NCBI GenBank assembly: GCA_964035545.1
Contig: OZ037773.1
Span: 7,521,751 to 7,585,750, forward strand
Reading direction: 5' to 3'
DNA length: 64,000 nucleotides
Origin: Bugula neritina
Taxonomy: Eukaryota; Bryozoa; Gymnolaemata; Cheilostomatida; Bugulidae
Each line of letters starts with the position of its first letter. The first letter of the stretch is position 1. The position numbers and the translations under genes are program-made. The notes below the pieces were generated by a model. That model was not told where the DNA came from. It searched no databases and saw nothing but the letters and a program-made list of their open reading frames with translations. Below, piece after piece: positions 1 through 13,159 of this stretch.

Positions 1-134
1 TACTGTGAAAATAGTTTTTATATAAAATCCCAATTATTATTGTATTGTTACTTCAAATGCTTGCAACAAGGAATTAAAATATTGTTTGGAGTGGCATGTT
101 ATAGTTGATGTTAGTAAAGCTGTACCAGACTTAC

Positions 135-505
135 CTTTACTGTAGTGAGAATACTTGTTAACATTATAACTGCTATAATTGTAGTTAGCAGCCAAAGCCA
201 CACCTGTATAAAACAAAGCACACTTTTAATACAGTTCATGTACAAGGTATATATAGTTATAATATAACAAAACTGGAAGGGAATTGAAGTATTTTACTGT
301 TTCAAACTGCTTTCTATCTAACATATTGCTCATATTGGCTACACTGAAATAGCTACCATTTTTTGTTCGTAAATCAAATGATGTTTTTTATCTCTGCTCA
401 ACTTTAATCTAAACTTCATATAGTGCCCTGGTACCTTTTGTAGGTTTAATAACTGCTCTATAACTCACCTATAACAGCGTAAAAGGCAAAAACCTCAGCT
501 TTCAT
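135..505 (-). CDS. Gene B: 5' end of a secreted TSP1-repeat protein (partial)
   Basis: Two coding exons are visible on the minus strand. Exon 1 (505-469) encodes the signal peptide [13 protein letters not shown]. Exon 2 (203-135) continues [20 protein letters not shown] and ends with SK and a phase-1 donor. Position 1 of the window falls exactly at the point where gene A begins its first TSP1 exon, so the TSP1 exons of B must lie beyond the left edge. B is a near-identical copy of the start of gene A: the signal peptide is the same and exon 2 has one extra Asn codon. It should be a secreted multi-TSP1 protein like A, but its repeat number cannot be seen. Confidence in the two exons is high because acceptors, donors and phase match the paralogue. 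Confidence 0.8.
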
Positions 506-788
506 GGTAATGACAGTCTATATCTAAAAAAATACAAATTGATATAGTTTTAAACAATAATAGATAAGAACTATTTGACTTAATTCACTAAAAGTTTACT
601 TTCAAGTTAGATTTAATAACATATGCAGCAGATTGTTCAATAGTTATAGGGTTTTTATTATATAATTATTACAATTTTTATAAATTAACAAATGCATCAG
701 AGCACAATATTCAAAAAGAAGTTTTTAGCTAAATGCATTGTTAGAAAAATTATTAGAGATGTGAAAAATTAGCTGTCTCTCTACTTAC

Positions 789-862
789 ACTCTGCAGTAC
801 CAAGTAACTTGAACAGTTTCAATGGTAGTGTGAGTAAAACTGATTCCTCGCTTCTTTATATA
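789..862 (-). promoter_or_regulatory. Gene B TATA box and non-coding first exon
   Basis: On the minus strand TATATAAAG (862-854) precedes a short untranslated exon that ends at a consensus donor (GAGT|gtaagt, exon edge 789). The coding exon at 505 has an acceptor just upstream of its ATG. The same arrangement is kept at gene A. The transcription start, about 25-30 bases below the TATA box, is inferred. Confidence 0.55.
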
Positions 863-2502
863 CTACTAAAGGAATTTCACATTATCATTTATATTCAATT
901 GCACATTCATTACTCAACTTTAACTGTAACCTGATGGTCTTATAATGACGTGACACTATTACCATATTGTTACCTTCCTACCTCAATTAAGTTTTTTATA
1001 ACGAGTGACTAATATGCAGTTTAACGTCTTTCATCCGAGAGTGAAATCACTGGAAAGGTGATGGTGCAAGAATGTTTTTAACAAGGAAGTGTTAAACTGC
1101 ACGTACTTTATTTTGGCTTGAATGCATTTTCAGATCAAAATTATTTAAATTAATAAGTGATAATGTGAAAAGGATGCTCATTATACTAGATTGCATGCTT
1201 GAATTTATTATACCAGTGCAAGATAGCCACTTTAAATGCTATTCATTCATTCATTTTTAGGCATGCAAACACAATTTAATTAACACTGATGCCAGGAAAT
1301 TATTTCTAATGCATATGAAGTTAAATCAGGTACAAAAACGAGTTTTGCAGCAAATATGTTCAACACAAAACTAATTTATATTACTTTCTATTTGTGTTTA
1401 CTAAATATTAGGTGTTCAATTCCAATGCAACAATTTTAAATCAGAAACTTAATTAAGATCAAGGAGTTATAGATGCACTAAAAACTACTAGCAATTACAG
1501 CCTGCTTCTTTGTTTACCCCACTCTCTGCACTTGAAAGCAGTTCTATAATTCTATTAAACAGTAATATTATACACTGTCATCGGGTATATTACACAGTAA
1601 AAGTATAGTAGGCTACAATAACAGTGAAATAGCAATAAATAGCTTCAGCTTACTTTTTAAACTAAGGGATGTATCTTGATGCTCCCCATCACAATTAGAG
1701 ATTGATTTAAGTTTAAACAGTATGCAGTCCTACAAGAATCCTAAATTGTATTTCTATAATGTATTTGAACTGAAAAATGCAATCTAATTAGAATCTAAAA
1801 TTGCTTTCAGTGCTTTCATATAGAAAACTAGCTATATAGATGAAGACCGACATGCATTCTAGATGATATGTTATCTATGCATGATGCATATAATGATAGA
1901 ATTTAAATAGGATCCTGTCTTTTTGTTTGTAGTACCTCTTTTCAAGCAGCAAAAGAAATTTGGAGTACCATATTATTATAATAGTATATACTATATATAA
2001 CATCATAATATTGAGAAAATATGTCATATATGTATAGATATTTATTCTTATATAAAATATAAAAAACTGCACGATTTATATTATATATGTATTTAATAAT
2101 GTTTACTGAAACACTTGCAGGTTCAGTTATTACTACAATATTTCAAATTAAGAAACAAATGTCCTATTACTTCTATATGCATGCTTTGTTCGCCATGTGA
2201 GTTATGTATACAATGCATATCTTATGATGATCATCTGTATAATAAGATATCCAGCTGTATAGCTTCAAATATCTGCTAGAGTAGCTATACTCAATGCTAA
2301 CGTTTTTATTTTGAACTAGAAATAATAAAGTTAATAATATAGTACTAAGCTGCAGATGGGGATAGATTCCCTTTATTCTAGAGTAAAGACAAACTGTATG
2401 CTTAAAAGCATTTCAACTTGTCTATTCAGTTACCACAGATGGTGTCAACAGGGGAATAAATCTGATCTAAATGCATTATAATCAATCTTTTTAGCATTTT
2501 GT

Positions 2503-2660
2503 AGTGAAGTCTTATTTATTTTCCACCAGAAATCAAATTAATCAATGTACAATCCCTGGCGAAGCTGGTGGCACAATGCAAGATCACTCTGACGCCCAAG
2601 TTACGTGCTGCATGTCCAAAAAGTGTGTGGAAACGTATGAATTAACAACACCATTCAGTA
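2503..2660. other. Unassigned GC-richer block, copy 1
   Basis: A block with clearly higher GC than its surroundings lies inside the duplicated upstream region. It reads EIKLINVQSLAKLVAQCK and onward in one plus-strand frame. A one-base difference from copy 2 (12700-12845) breaks that frame near the 5' side. It could be an exon fragment, a transposon relic or a non-coding RNA exon. I do not recognise the peptide on either strand. Confidence 0.35.
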
Positions 2661-2954
2661 ATAGATTAGGAATCTCAAAACAAGTGCAATAATTTACGTT
2701 AGTCTATAAAGAAGGAATTAAACTCGTTTGAGGAAATGTCAAATATCTAATCATTGAAACTCTTGTACAGTTTTTCAATGGAACAGACATTTATAATTTA
2801 TTAAGGCTTAGTCACCTGACCGTCAAGGTGATCCATGATATCATACGATCTAAATACAGATCTGTCAAATGATAAATTTCTTCATTAAGCTACAGTGAAC
2901 TGTCAAATGATAAATTACTCCATTGCTACAGGGAACTGTGAAATGATAAATTCG

Positions 2955-3025
2955 AATATTCAAATATTTTTTGTCATAATATTCAAATAAATAATTTTGA
3001 ATATTATGGCAAAAAGATATTATTT
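2955..3025. repeat. AT-rich foldback at the duplication edge
   Basis: Inverted arms around TTTGTCATAATATTCAAA and TTTGAATATTATGGCAAA can form a hairpin of about 25 bp with few mismatches. It sits immediately where similarity between the two segmental copies ends. Copy 2 has unrelated sequence at this point. From 3026 to 4870 I see only AT-rich intergenic sequence. Confidence 0.6.
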
Positions 3026-4876
3026 TAAATAAATTGAAACTAGTCTATGTGTTTTACTCTAAAGTTCTATTATGCATGCATGCTAGTTTTAGACATTTTG
3101 TTATATAAAAAAAAAATTATATACATGCTGAGAGTTTCGAATAAAATTAGATAAAACTTGGATATATCTGTTTGGAACTAAAATTCTGAGGCATTGATAG
3201 GGTATAAATGGAGTCATTTGCAAAATAATAATTTGTAATAATAACAAACCTCCTACTTGTGTAAATGGCATTATATGCATATAGTAACTTTCTATTTTTA
3301 GTTGCCCAGCAACATTATGGAGAAGTGATTGCAAAATTGTCAGACAACATATTATTGATAATCAGTTTGCAATCCCTCTTCAAATTGAATAATTGATTGG
3401 TATATAACTAAGCTGATTGAAAATAAATATGATGTGTATTGGTTTTAAATAAAGGTAAGACAATAAAAATACTATTTAAACGTATAGTTTAGAGGTTTCA
3501 CAATATCTAATAGATGGGTATACTAACTATCCCAGTCAAGATTTCAAACAGAATCGCAATTTAAATAATTAAAGAATTTATCAATTTTTTTATTGACAAT
3601 TAGTTTTAAATCTATATATTAGTTTTGAACAATAGAGTCGTCTGCTTAAACTCGTAATTTATTGCATTGTAATAAAGTCATCCTTAGAATATTAGTAATT
3701 TTAAATAGAAATAGTAGAATAAATAGTACTATTTTAACCTGCAATATATAGCTTGTGTCACAATTTCGAAAGCGTGCCTGCAATAGGCATATGAACAGAA
3801 ATTATTGTTTAACATTTTGCATAACCATAGTTATCGTTACCTTAAAATTAGTTTAGCTAGAATTCTTAGCCATTTTATCATAAAAAATATTAGACAAGCA
3901 AGTTCTAGTCCAAAAGAAGACTCATAGCAACCTTATCTATTTGTGTATAAATGAAATTATTGAAAGTAAATTATGTTTTGTGCAAATATTAAGTAGGTTT
4001 ATCATGCTATTTCTTGGTATGTATAGTTGTATGTATAACTGCTGTTCATCATAAATACTGTTAATAGTTATTATCATCGTGCAAAAAGCACCACAAAAAA
4101 AGAGAAACATCAAATGATACCCTTTGATGATTTGCTAGAATATGAAGTTGTCAAAGGTGTGTAAGAAGACTTTCAGTTCTTTTTATATTGTTTTCAGACT
4201 ATAAGTTAAGTGACTTTAACAAGGACTTTAGCAAGCTAGTAGAATATGTTACCTATGTTAGAAATTATCGTACTCAGTTTTTTAAATTTTCTACACATCT
4301 CCTTCTTAATTTTAATTTATTTACTCTAGCCATCTCAAAAAAACTTTATAGTTGCTGAACCCATTGGATATATCTTTTTATTGTTCAAGGTTGCACAGTA
4401 TACTCATGGTTGCCCTATACGATATGTTATGGTATATTGTAAAAGCTGCAAAGTGTGAGCCTGTACAAAGTTTTTAGATGGAAAAGCTTGTTAGGAAAGC
4501 CTTGATATGTATATATTTAATACTGGAAACTTGCCAGTTCATATCTTATCCTTGCTCAGCCACAAGTGATTAAACTGTTTAGTCAATAAATAATGCATCA
4601 TTTATTATAACAGATTTAGATTTATTTGACTATGGGAAAATAAAGAAAGATATCAATAAATATTAAAGTTTTCTGCAAATAACAGGTGAAAAGCTAAAGC
4701 AGAAATGAAATTGAGTTAAATTATATTGATATAAACTTGTCTGAAAGTTGATTGCAAGTAAATTAAATAAACTAAAATACAATTTATTATTGTTTATTGG
4801 TTGTCGTTTTGAAGATTGATCAGTTTCAATTGTCTTTAGGAGATTCTCATCACTTGCATAAATCAGGGGTCTTTAT

Positions 4877-7800
4877 TTAGTATCCATAGTTGTAACCTAG
4901 ATACAAACAACATATGCACTATATTCATGAAGTGAACAAATTAGAATTAGTCTAACTGAGGCAAACATTTTTACTTTAGTAAATGTTGTAGAAGAATAAA
5001 GCTGGAAGGAGAGCTAGCTATTATTAAACATCATTATTTATATTGATACGTACTGAAAATTTGAAGTTACTTTTTGTTTCAGAGTAAAGATGGAAACTTA
5101 TTTATAGACCGTATATGCACAATAGGTACTGCATTGATTTAAAAGTGTGTACTCTCGCAAACAAAGTGAATTGCCGCTACACATAAATTAACCTTATGAA
5201 GTTATGGGAACATTATACAAATTATATTATATCACTTACGAAAGAAAATTTGGATTAAATTTTCTGGTGTTAGTAAAGTTTAATGTTTAGTTTAGTATAT
5301 CAACTTACACTTCTTGGTGTGATAACAAGCTTTAGTTTCTTGTTTGGATCCATAGCAGTATTTACCACCATAAGCTGGTGGAGGGTTTGTACAGCTTCTG
5401 GTTCTGGTCTGAGAGCCAGTTCCACATGTACCAGAGCAAGAAGACCAGTGAGTCCAGTATGTCCAACCTCCATCAACTGGAAAATGATGCACACATTTAT
5501 TGTTGGTGGTTTCGCTTTGCATTGTTTTCAAAAAGTATCATAATATTATGACAAGTGACAACACCCAAATTTTATTTTTATTAACAAACAGTATTAGCTG
5601 TCTTGATTTGCAAGCCTAGACACCAAAACCCTTTCCATTTATTGTGTAGAAAAGTAGCACATAAAATACTACTATGTAAGCTAATATGTTATGCGCAATT
5701 TTACTTAAAATTACATTTATAGACCCAATTTCTCTTTTGCACTGTATAAAAAAGGAACACCTTTCTTTCTTTACGTACCTTTACATTTCTGGACATTACA
5801 CTTGACTAACTGTTTAGCAATTCCATAGCAATCATCTCCCCCGTAAGATGGAGCTGGGTTGGTACAGGTTCTGGTTCTGTGTTTATCTCCACCTCCACAT
5901 GTGGCTGAACAATCAGAGTAATAGCTCCACTCGCTCCATCCTCCATTTACTGTAAGAGAATAAATTAATTAAAAAACTTTACTTTTGAATAAAATTTGAA
6001 TGATCACGTACATAACATTAGCAGAAGAAAACAATAGTTAAACAATCAAAAAACAAAAGATCAATCATCTGAACATCAAGTTTTGAAGATTTAATATTTC
6101 TGCTATATGTTGGTGGCATAAAAAACGCAATCAATTTTGTTTGATAAAAGAAATATTGCATTTCAAGTTATAATAAGATTGTTGTACCTTTACAGTATTG
6201 AGTGTTGCATGCCACAGTCTCTTTTTCACTTCCATAGCAGTCATCTCCTCCGTAAGATGGAGCTGGGTTGGTACAAGTTCTGGTTTTGTGTTTGTATCCA
6301 CCTCCACATGTGGCTGAGCAAACAGAGTAATGGCTCCACTCACTCCATCCTCCGTGAACTAGTAGAAAACAGATAAAATTTACACCAGTAATATATCTTA
6401 TTGCAGTATTGTAAGCAATAAAATGAACACCCCAATAAATCAACGCGAAAAAGCTGACTATTTAAGCAAATATTTACCTTTACAGTTTTGAGTGTTACAA
6501 GCTACTGTCTCTTTTTCACTTCCATAGCAATCATCTCCTCCGTAAGATGGTGCTGGGTTGGTGCAGGTTCTGGTCTTATGTTTATATCCACCTCCACATG
6601 TGGCTGAACAAACAGAGTAATGGCTCCACTCACTCCATCCTCCATTCACTGTAGAGGCAATAAAGTGCAAAATACAAAAGTGAACCCTTAAGCTCAAACA
6701 AAGCCAATACCAATCCAAGGAATAATACTACTTCAGAGTAACTTAAATTTATTCAAAAAATTGCCAAGTATATGTCCAAGAAATTTTGAATTTTATTTCT
6801 TAATGCTATAAGAACATAAAACTCAAAATTATTATCTCACCCTTGCAGTAATGAGTGTTACATGGTACAACTTCCTTTGCAATGCCATAGCAATCATCTC
6901 CTCCGTAAGATGGTGCTGGGTTGGTACAAGTTCTGGTTCTGTGTTTATCTCCACCTCCACATGTGGCTGAGCAATCAGAGTAATAGCTCCACTCACTCCA
7001 TCCTCCATTAACTAGAAAAAAACAAGTTAATTAAAAAAGTTTTAAATTTGAATAAAATTTGATTGATTACATAACATTAGCAGAAGAAAACAATATTTAG
7101 ACAATCAAAAAACAAAAATTCATTTATCTGAACATCAAGTTTTGAGGATTTAATTTTTCTTTAGTGGCATAAAAGCTCCAATCAATTTTATTTGATAGAA
7201 GAAAAATTGTATTGTAAGTTGTAATAAAATTGTTGTACCTTTACAGTCTTGCGTGTTACATTTCACGACTTCCTTTTCACTTCCGTAGCAATCATCACCT
7301 CCGTAAGATGGCGCTGGGTTGGTACAGGTTCTGGTCTTATGTTTGTATCCACCTCCACATGTGGCTGAACAAACAGAGTAATGGCTCCACTCACTCCATC
7401 CTCCGTGAACTAGTAGAAAACAAATAAAATTTACACCAGTAATATATCTTCTTCCAGTATTGTAAGCAATAAACTGAACACTACCAGTAAACCAAAGCAA
7501 AAAAAAACTGACTATTGAAGCAAATATTTACCTTTACAGTCTTGAGTGTTACAGGCTACTGTCTCTTTTTCACTTCCATAGCAATCATCTCCTCCGTAAG
7601 ATGGTGCTGGGTTGGTACAGGTTCTGGTCTTATGTTTGTATCCACCTCCACATGTGGCTGAACAAACAGAGTAATGGCTCCACTCGCTCCAACCTCCATT
7701 TACTATAGAAGAAATAAAGTGCAAAATTGGAAAGTGAACTTTTAAACCCTTCAGCAAAGCCAATATCAATGAAAGGAATAATACAAATTCCAAGTCGTTT

Positions 7801-10704
7801 GAACGGTAAATTTAAAATAAGAGAGCTTTATTTTTCACTGCTGTGAAAATATAAGTTTTAAAATTATTATCTCACCCTTGCAGTAATGAGTGTTACATGC
7901 TACAACTTCTTTTTCACTTCCATAGCAATTATGTCCTCCGTAAGCAGGAGCTGGGTTGGTACAAGTTCTGGTTCTGTGTTTATCTCCACCTCCACATGTG
8001 GCTGAACAGTCAGAGTAATAGCTCCACTCACTCCATCCTCCATTTACTGTAAGAGAATAAATTGATTAACTAGGTTGAGACTTCAATAAGTTTTTACTGA
8101 TTGCATACATAACAAAGAGGTAAACAATAAATGAATATATAAAAAGTGATTTATCTAAAAATTGAGTCTTAAGGATCTAAACTTTGCATATATGTATTTG
8201 TGCTAGAAAAATAAAATAAAATTCATTTGACAGAAAAAATAATGTATTTTGAGTTATAAGATTGTTGTACCTTTACAGTCATGTGTGTTGCACTTCACAA
8301 TTTCCTTTTCATTTCCGTAACAGTCGTCTCCTCCGTAAGATGGAGCTGGGTTGGTACAAGTTCTGGTTCTGTGTTTATCTCCACCTCCACATGTGGCTGA
8401 ACAATCAGAGTAATAGCTCCACTCACTCCATCCTCCATTAACTAAAAGAATATAAATTAATTGATTAGGTTTAAATTTGAATAAAATTATATTTGTTACA
8501 AACTAAGAGGTACACAATAAATGAATAAATCAAAAAGCAAAACTGATTTATCGAAAAATTTAGATTTAATGATTCAAATTTTCCATGGTGTATTGTTGAC
8601 ACGGAAATACAATTGCATTAGTTTTATTGAAAAAATATTAAATTTTAAGTTATAATAAGATTGTTGTACCTTTACAGTATTGAGTGTTGCATGCCACAGT
8701 CTCTTTTTCACTTCCATAACAATCGTTTCCTCCGTAAGATGGAGCTGGGTTGGTGCAAGTTCTGGTCTTATGTTTGTATCCACCTCCACATGTGACTGAA
8801 CAATCAGAGTAATGGCTCCACTCGCTCCAACCTCCATTAACTAGAAAAACAAAAATGTCCGACATGAAAAAATGAAGCTAAGAGTTTTACTACAAAAAAC
8901 TTTTTAAACTGATAAGAAACACTATATAAGTTTATTATTTCAACATTACTATAAAATATACGTTTTAAAAGTATTAATTTACCCCTGCAGTAATGAGTGT
9001 TGCACTTCACGACTTCTTTTCCACTTCCATAGCAATCATCTCCCCCGTAAGCTGGAGCTGGGTTGGTACAGGTTCTAGTTTTATTTTGGAGTCCACCTCC
9101 ACAGTTAGCTGAACAAGCAGAGTAATAGGTCCACTCGCTCCATCCTCCATTTACTGTAATAAAAACTATTTGTTTGAACAAGAAGCTCCTAAGGTTAGAG
9201 TATGAAAGTTTCTGCTATGACATTTACATCAACTTGGAAAATTAAAAGTATGTTTGCCTCTTTTTAATGTTAAAAAAGTTATTCTTTGAAATTGTCAAAT
9301 ATTGATTAAGCCTCACCTGCACAGTGATTTCCATAGCAAGCTGTAGTTTCAGTAGAGCTACCATAACAATCTGAACCACCATATGATGGAGCTGGGTTGG
9401 TACAAGTTCTAGATCTAGATTTATATCCTGTGCCACATTTCTTAGAACATTCTCCATAATATCCCCACTCACTCCATCCTCCATTTACTAAAATAAAAAA
9501 TAATTTTTGCGCCACAAAGGGTTTTCATTGTTTATAGCTCAAATGTACCTGCGACTACATTCACAAAACCCTAAAAAGGCAACTATTTTTTGGCATCAAT
9601 TTAATGCTTACAATGGCAAAACTTAAGATTGCAAACATAAAAAGACAAACTCAATCTCACCTGCACAGTGAGTCCCATAGCAAGCTGTAGTTTCAGTGGA
9701 GCTACCATAGCAATCTGAACCACCATATGATGGAGCTGGGTTGGTACAGGTTCTAGATCTAGATTTATATCCTGTACCACATTTCTTAGAACATTCTCCA
9801 TAATATCCCCATTCACTCCATCCTCCATTTACTAAAATACAAAAGAATTAAATTATATACTTTTAGCTGCAATGAAATATGATGAAATAGTTGTAACATT
9901 AAATAAACAACAAACCTGAATTGCCAAATTATGTTAAATTGATCTTTTGATATTTTAATTCGCATTAGCTTTTTTATTCTAAAACCATTAAGTTTAATTT
10001 TAAACCTAACTTTCATTATCATTTCACCTTTGCAATATTGTGTGTTGCACTTCACGGTTTCCTTTTCACTTCCATAGCAATCATCTCCTCCGTAAGCTGG
10101 AGCTGGGTTGGTACAAGTTCTAGTTCTAGATTTATATCCTGTACCACAGCTTTTAGAACAATCTCCGTAATATCCCCACTCACTCCATCCTCCATTTACT
10201 GTGAAAATAGTTTTTATATAAAATCCAAATTATTATTGTATTGTTACTTCAAATGCTTGCAACAAGGGCTTGAAATGTTTTTTGATATTGCATGAAGTTG
10301 ATGTTAGTAAAGCTCTACCAGACTTACCTTTACTGTAGTGAGAATACTTGTTAACATAACTGCTATAATTGTAGTTAGCAGCCAAAGCCACGCCTGCATA
10401 AAACAAAGCACACTTTTAATACAGTTCATGTACAAGGTATATAGTTATAATATAACAAAACTCAAAGGGAACTGAAGTATTTTACTGTTTCAAACTGCTT
10501 TCTATCTAACATATTGTTCATATTGGCTACACTGAAAGAGCTACCCTTTTTATTTCCTCAATCAAATAATATTTGCTATTTATGCTCACTTAAGTTGAGC
10601 ATTTAATCTAAACTTTATATGGTGCCCTGGCATATTCTATAATAGATTTAATAATTTTTCTACTCACCTATAACAGCGTAAAAGGCAAAAACCTCAGCTT
10701 TCAT
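4877..10704 (-). CDS. Gene A: secreted protein with 14 TSP1 repeats and a tyrosine tail
   Basis: There are seventeen coding exons on the minus strand: 10704-10668 (signal peptide [13 protein letters not shown]), 10393-10328 ([16 protein letters not shown]...), then TSP1 exons 10198-10028, 9831-9661, 9487-9317, 9153-8983, 8840-8670, 8441-8271, 8046-7876, 7702-7532, 7409-7239, 7011-6841, 6648-6478, 6358-6188, 5949-5779 and 5476-5309, and a terminal exon 4896-4877. Thirteen TSP1 exons are exactly 171 nt and the fourteenth is 168 nt, all phase 1. The total of 2514 nt gives 837 aa. Each repeat shows the WSEW/WTYW tryptophan motif (a C-mannosylation type site), six cysteines and the [10 protein letters not shown] core. 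The last exon restores the sixth Cys across the splice (T|GT) and adds YNYGY before the stop. Without that splice the frame would read KKCKLIY and stop. The protein is secreted and has no membrane segment. Ligand and role are unknown; properdin- or adhesion-like binding is only family knowledge. Confidence 0.82.
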
Positions 10705-10990
10705 GGTAATGACAGTCTATATCTATAAAAATACAAATTGATATAGTTTTAAACAATAATAGATAAGAACTATTTGACGTAATTCACTAAAAGTTTACTT
10801 TCAAATCATAGGTAATAACATATGCAGCAGATTGTTCAATAGTTATATAGGACTTCTATTATATAATTATCACAATTTTTATAAACTAAAAAATGCATCA
10901 AAGCACAATATTCAAAAAACAGTTTTAGCTAAATGCGTTGTTAGTAAAAAATTATTAGATAATTGAAGAATTAACTGTCTCTCAACTCAC

Positions 10991-11064
10991 ACTCTGCAGT
11001 ACCAACTCAGTTGAACAGTTTCAATCGTTGTGTGATTAAAACTGATTTCTCGCTTCTTTATATA
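10991..11064 (-). promoter_or_regulatory. Gene A TATA box and non-coding first exon
   Basis: TATATAAAG on the minus strand (11064-11056) is followed by an untranslated exon ending in GAGT|gtgagt (edge 10991). The coding exon carries its own acceptor (tttttatag) upstream of the ATG at 10704. The element is conserved in gene B. Confidence 0.55.
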
Positions 11065-12699
11065 CTAAAGGAATTCCACATTATCATCTATATTCAATTG
11101 CACATTTATTACTCAACTTTAACTGTAACTTGATGGTCTTATAATGACTTGACACTATTACCATATTGTTACCTTCCTACTTCAATTAAATTATTTATAA
11201 CGAGTGACTAATATGCAGTAACGTCTTTCATTCAGGAGTGAAATCACTGGAAAGGAGTTGTGCAAGAATGTTTTTAACAAGGAAGTGTTAAACTGCACGT
11301 ACTTTATTTTGGCTTGAATGCATTTTCAGATCAAAATTATTTAAATTAATAAGTGATAATGTGGAAAGGATGCTCATTATACTGGATTGCATGCTTGAAT
11401 CTGTTATACCAGTGCAATATAGCCATTATAACAGCTATTCATTTATTTTTAGGCATGCAAACACAATTTAATTAACACTAGTGCCAGCAAATTGTTTCTA
11501 ATGCATATGGTGTTAAATCGGGTACAAGAACGAGTTTTGCATGAGCAAATAAGCTCAACACAAAACTAATTCATATTATTCTCTATTTGTGTTTACGAAA
11601 TGTTTGCTGTTTAACCAATGCAACAATTTTAAATCAGAAGCTCAATTGAGATCAAGAAGTTTTAGATGCACTAAAAGCTACTAGCAATTACAGCCTGCGT
11701 CTCTGTTTACCTCGTTCTCTGCACTCAAAAGCAGGTCTATAATTCTATTAAACAGTAATATTATACACTGTCAGCGGGTATATTACACAGTAAAAGTGTA
11801 GTAGGCTACAATAACTGTAAAATAGCAATAAATACCTTCAGCTTACTTTCTAAACTCAGGGATGTATCTTGATGCTCCCCATCACAATTAGAGATTGATT
11901 CAAGTTTAAACAGTATGCAGTTCTACATGAATTTTAGAATATTTTTCTAGAATGTATTTGAACTGAAAAATGCAATCTAATTAGAATCTAAAAGTGCTTT
12001 CAGTGCTTTCATATAGAAAACTAGCTATATAGATGAAGACCGACATGCATTTTATAAGATAATCTACAATCTGTGCATGATGCATATAATGATAGAATTT
12101 AAATAGGTTCTTTCTTTTTGTTAGTAGTACTTACTTCCAAGCAGCAAAATAATTACCCAAAAAAAATTTGGAATACCATATTATTATAATAGTATATATA
12201 TATAACATCATAATATCAAGGCAATATGTCATATAGATATTTATTCTCATATAAAATATAAAAAACTGCACAATTTGTATGTATGTATTTAACAATAATT
12301 GTTGAAACACTTGCAGGTTCTGTTATTACAATATTTTAAATTAAGAAACAAATGTCCTATTACTTCTATATGCATGTTTTGTTCATCATGTGAGTTATGT
12401 ATGTATACAATGCATATCATATGATGATCATCTGTATAATAAGATATCCAGCTGTATAGCTTCAAATATCTGCTAGAGTAGCTGTACTCAATGCTAAAGT
12501 TGTCATTTTGAACTAGAAATAATAAAGTTAATAATATAGTACTAAGCTGCAGATGGGGATAAATTTCCTTTAATCTGTAAAAGGCAAACTGTATGCTTTA
12601 CAAAAACATTTGTACTTGTCTATTCAATTACCACAGATGGTTTCAACTAGAATTTTTTTTTATCCAAGTGCATTACAATCATGTTTTTTCAGCATTTTG

Positions 12700-12845
12700 T
12701 AGTGAATCCTTATTCATTTCGCCACCAGAAATCAAATTACTTAATGTACAACCGCTGGCGAAGCTAGTGGCACAATGCAAGATCACTCTGACGCCCAAGT
12801 TACGTTCTGCATGTCCAAAAAGTGTGTGAAAACTGATAAAAAGTG
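12700..12845. other. Unassigned GC-richer block, copy 2
   Basis: This is the counterpart of 2503-2660. A pyrimidine tract and CAG precede it and GACG|gtgaga follows, so it resembles an exon with splice sites. The plus-strand frame reads PPEIKLLNVQPLAKLVAQCK and then a stop after CPKSV. Copy 1 loses this frame, so protein coding is not supported. Confidence 0.35.
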
Positions 12846-13159
12846 ACGGTGAGAATTTACAGCACCATTCAGTAATAGATTAGGAATCTCAAAACAAGTG
12901 CAATAATTTACGTTAGTCTATAAAGAAGGAATTAAACTCGTTTGAGGAAATTTCAAATATCTAATCATTGAAACTATTACTTAGTTTCTCCATAGAATAG
13001 ACATTTATAATTTATTAAGGCTTAGTCACCTGACCGTTGAGGTGATCCATGATATCATACGATCTAAATACAGATATGTCAAATGATAAATTACTCTATT
13101 GCTACAGCGAACTGTCAAATGATAAATTACTTAATTGCTACAGCGAGCTGTGGAAAAAA

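Larger units (their letters stand above)
1..2945. repeat. Segmental tandem duplication, copy 1
   Basis: This stretch matches 10197-13155 almost base for base with small indels. It covers the 5' exons, promoter and upstream region of gene B. Similarity runs from the first base of the window to about 2945 and then stops abruptly at a foldback. The offset is about 10.2 kb, so the duplicated unit probably holds one whole TSP1 gene. Confidence 0.9.
10197..13155. repeat. Segmental tandem duplication, copy 2
   Basis: This is the counterpart of 1-2945, carrying gene A's first exons, promoter and upstream DNA. Differences are scattered substitutions and small indels, including a missing Asn codon in exon 2 and a partial loss of sequence near 12640. 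The end of similarity lies inside a short tandem repeat built on TGTCAAATGATAAATTAC. Confidence 0.9.

Noticed and set aside
5283-5543. Plus-strand ORF antisense to the last TSP1 exon of gene A
   Set aside because: It is a mirror frame of a well-supported minus-strand exon, without domain or splice evidence.
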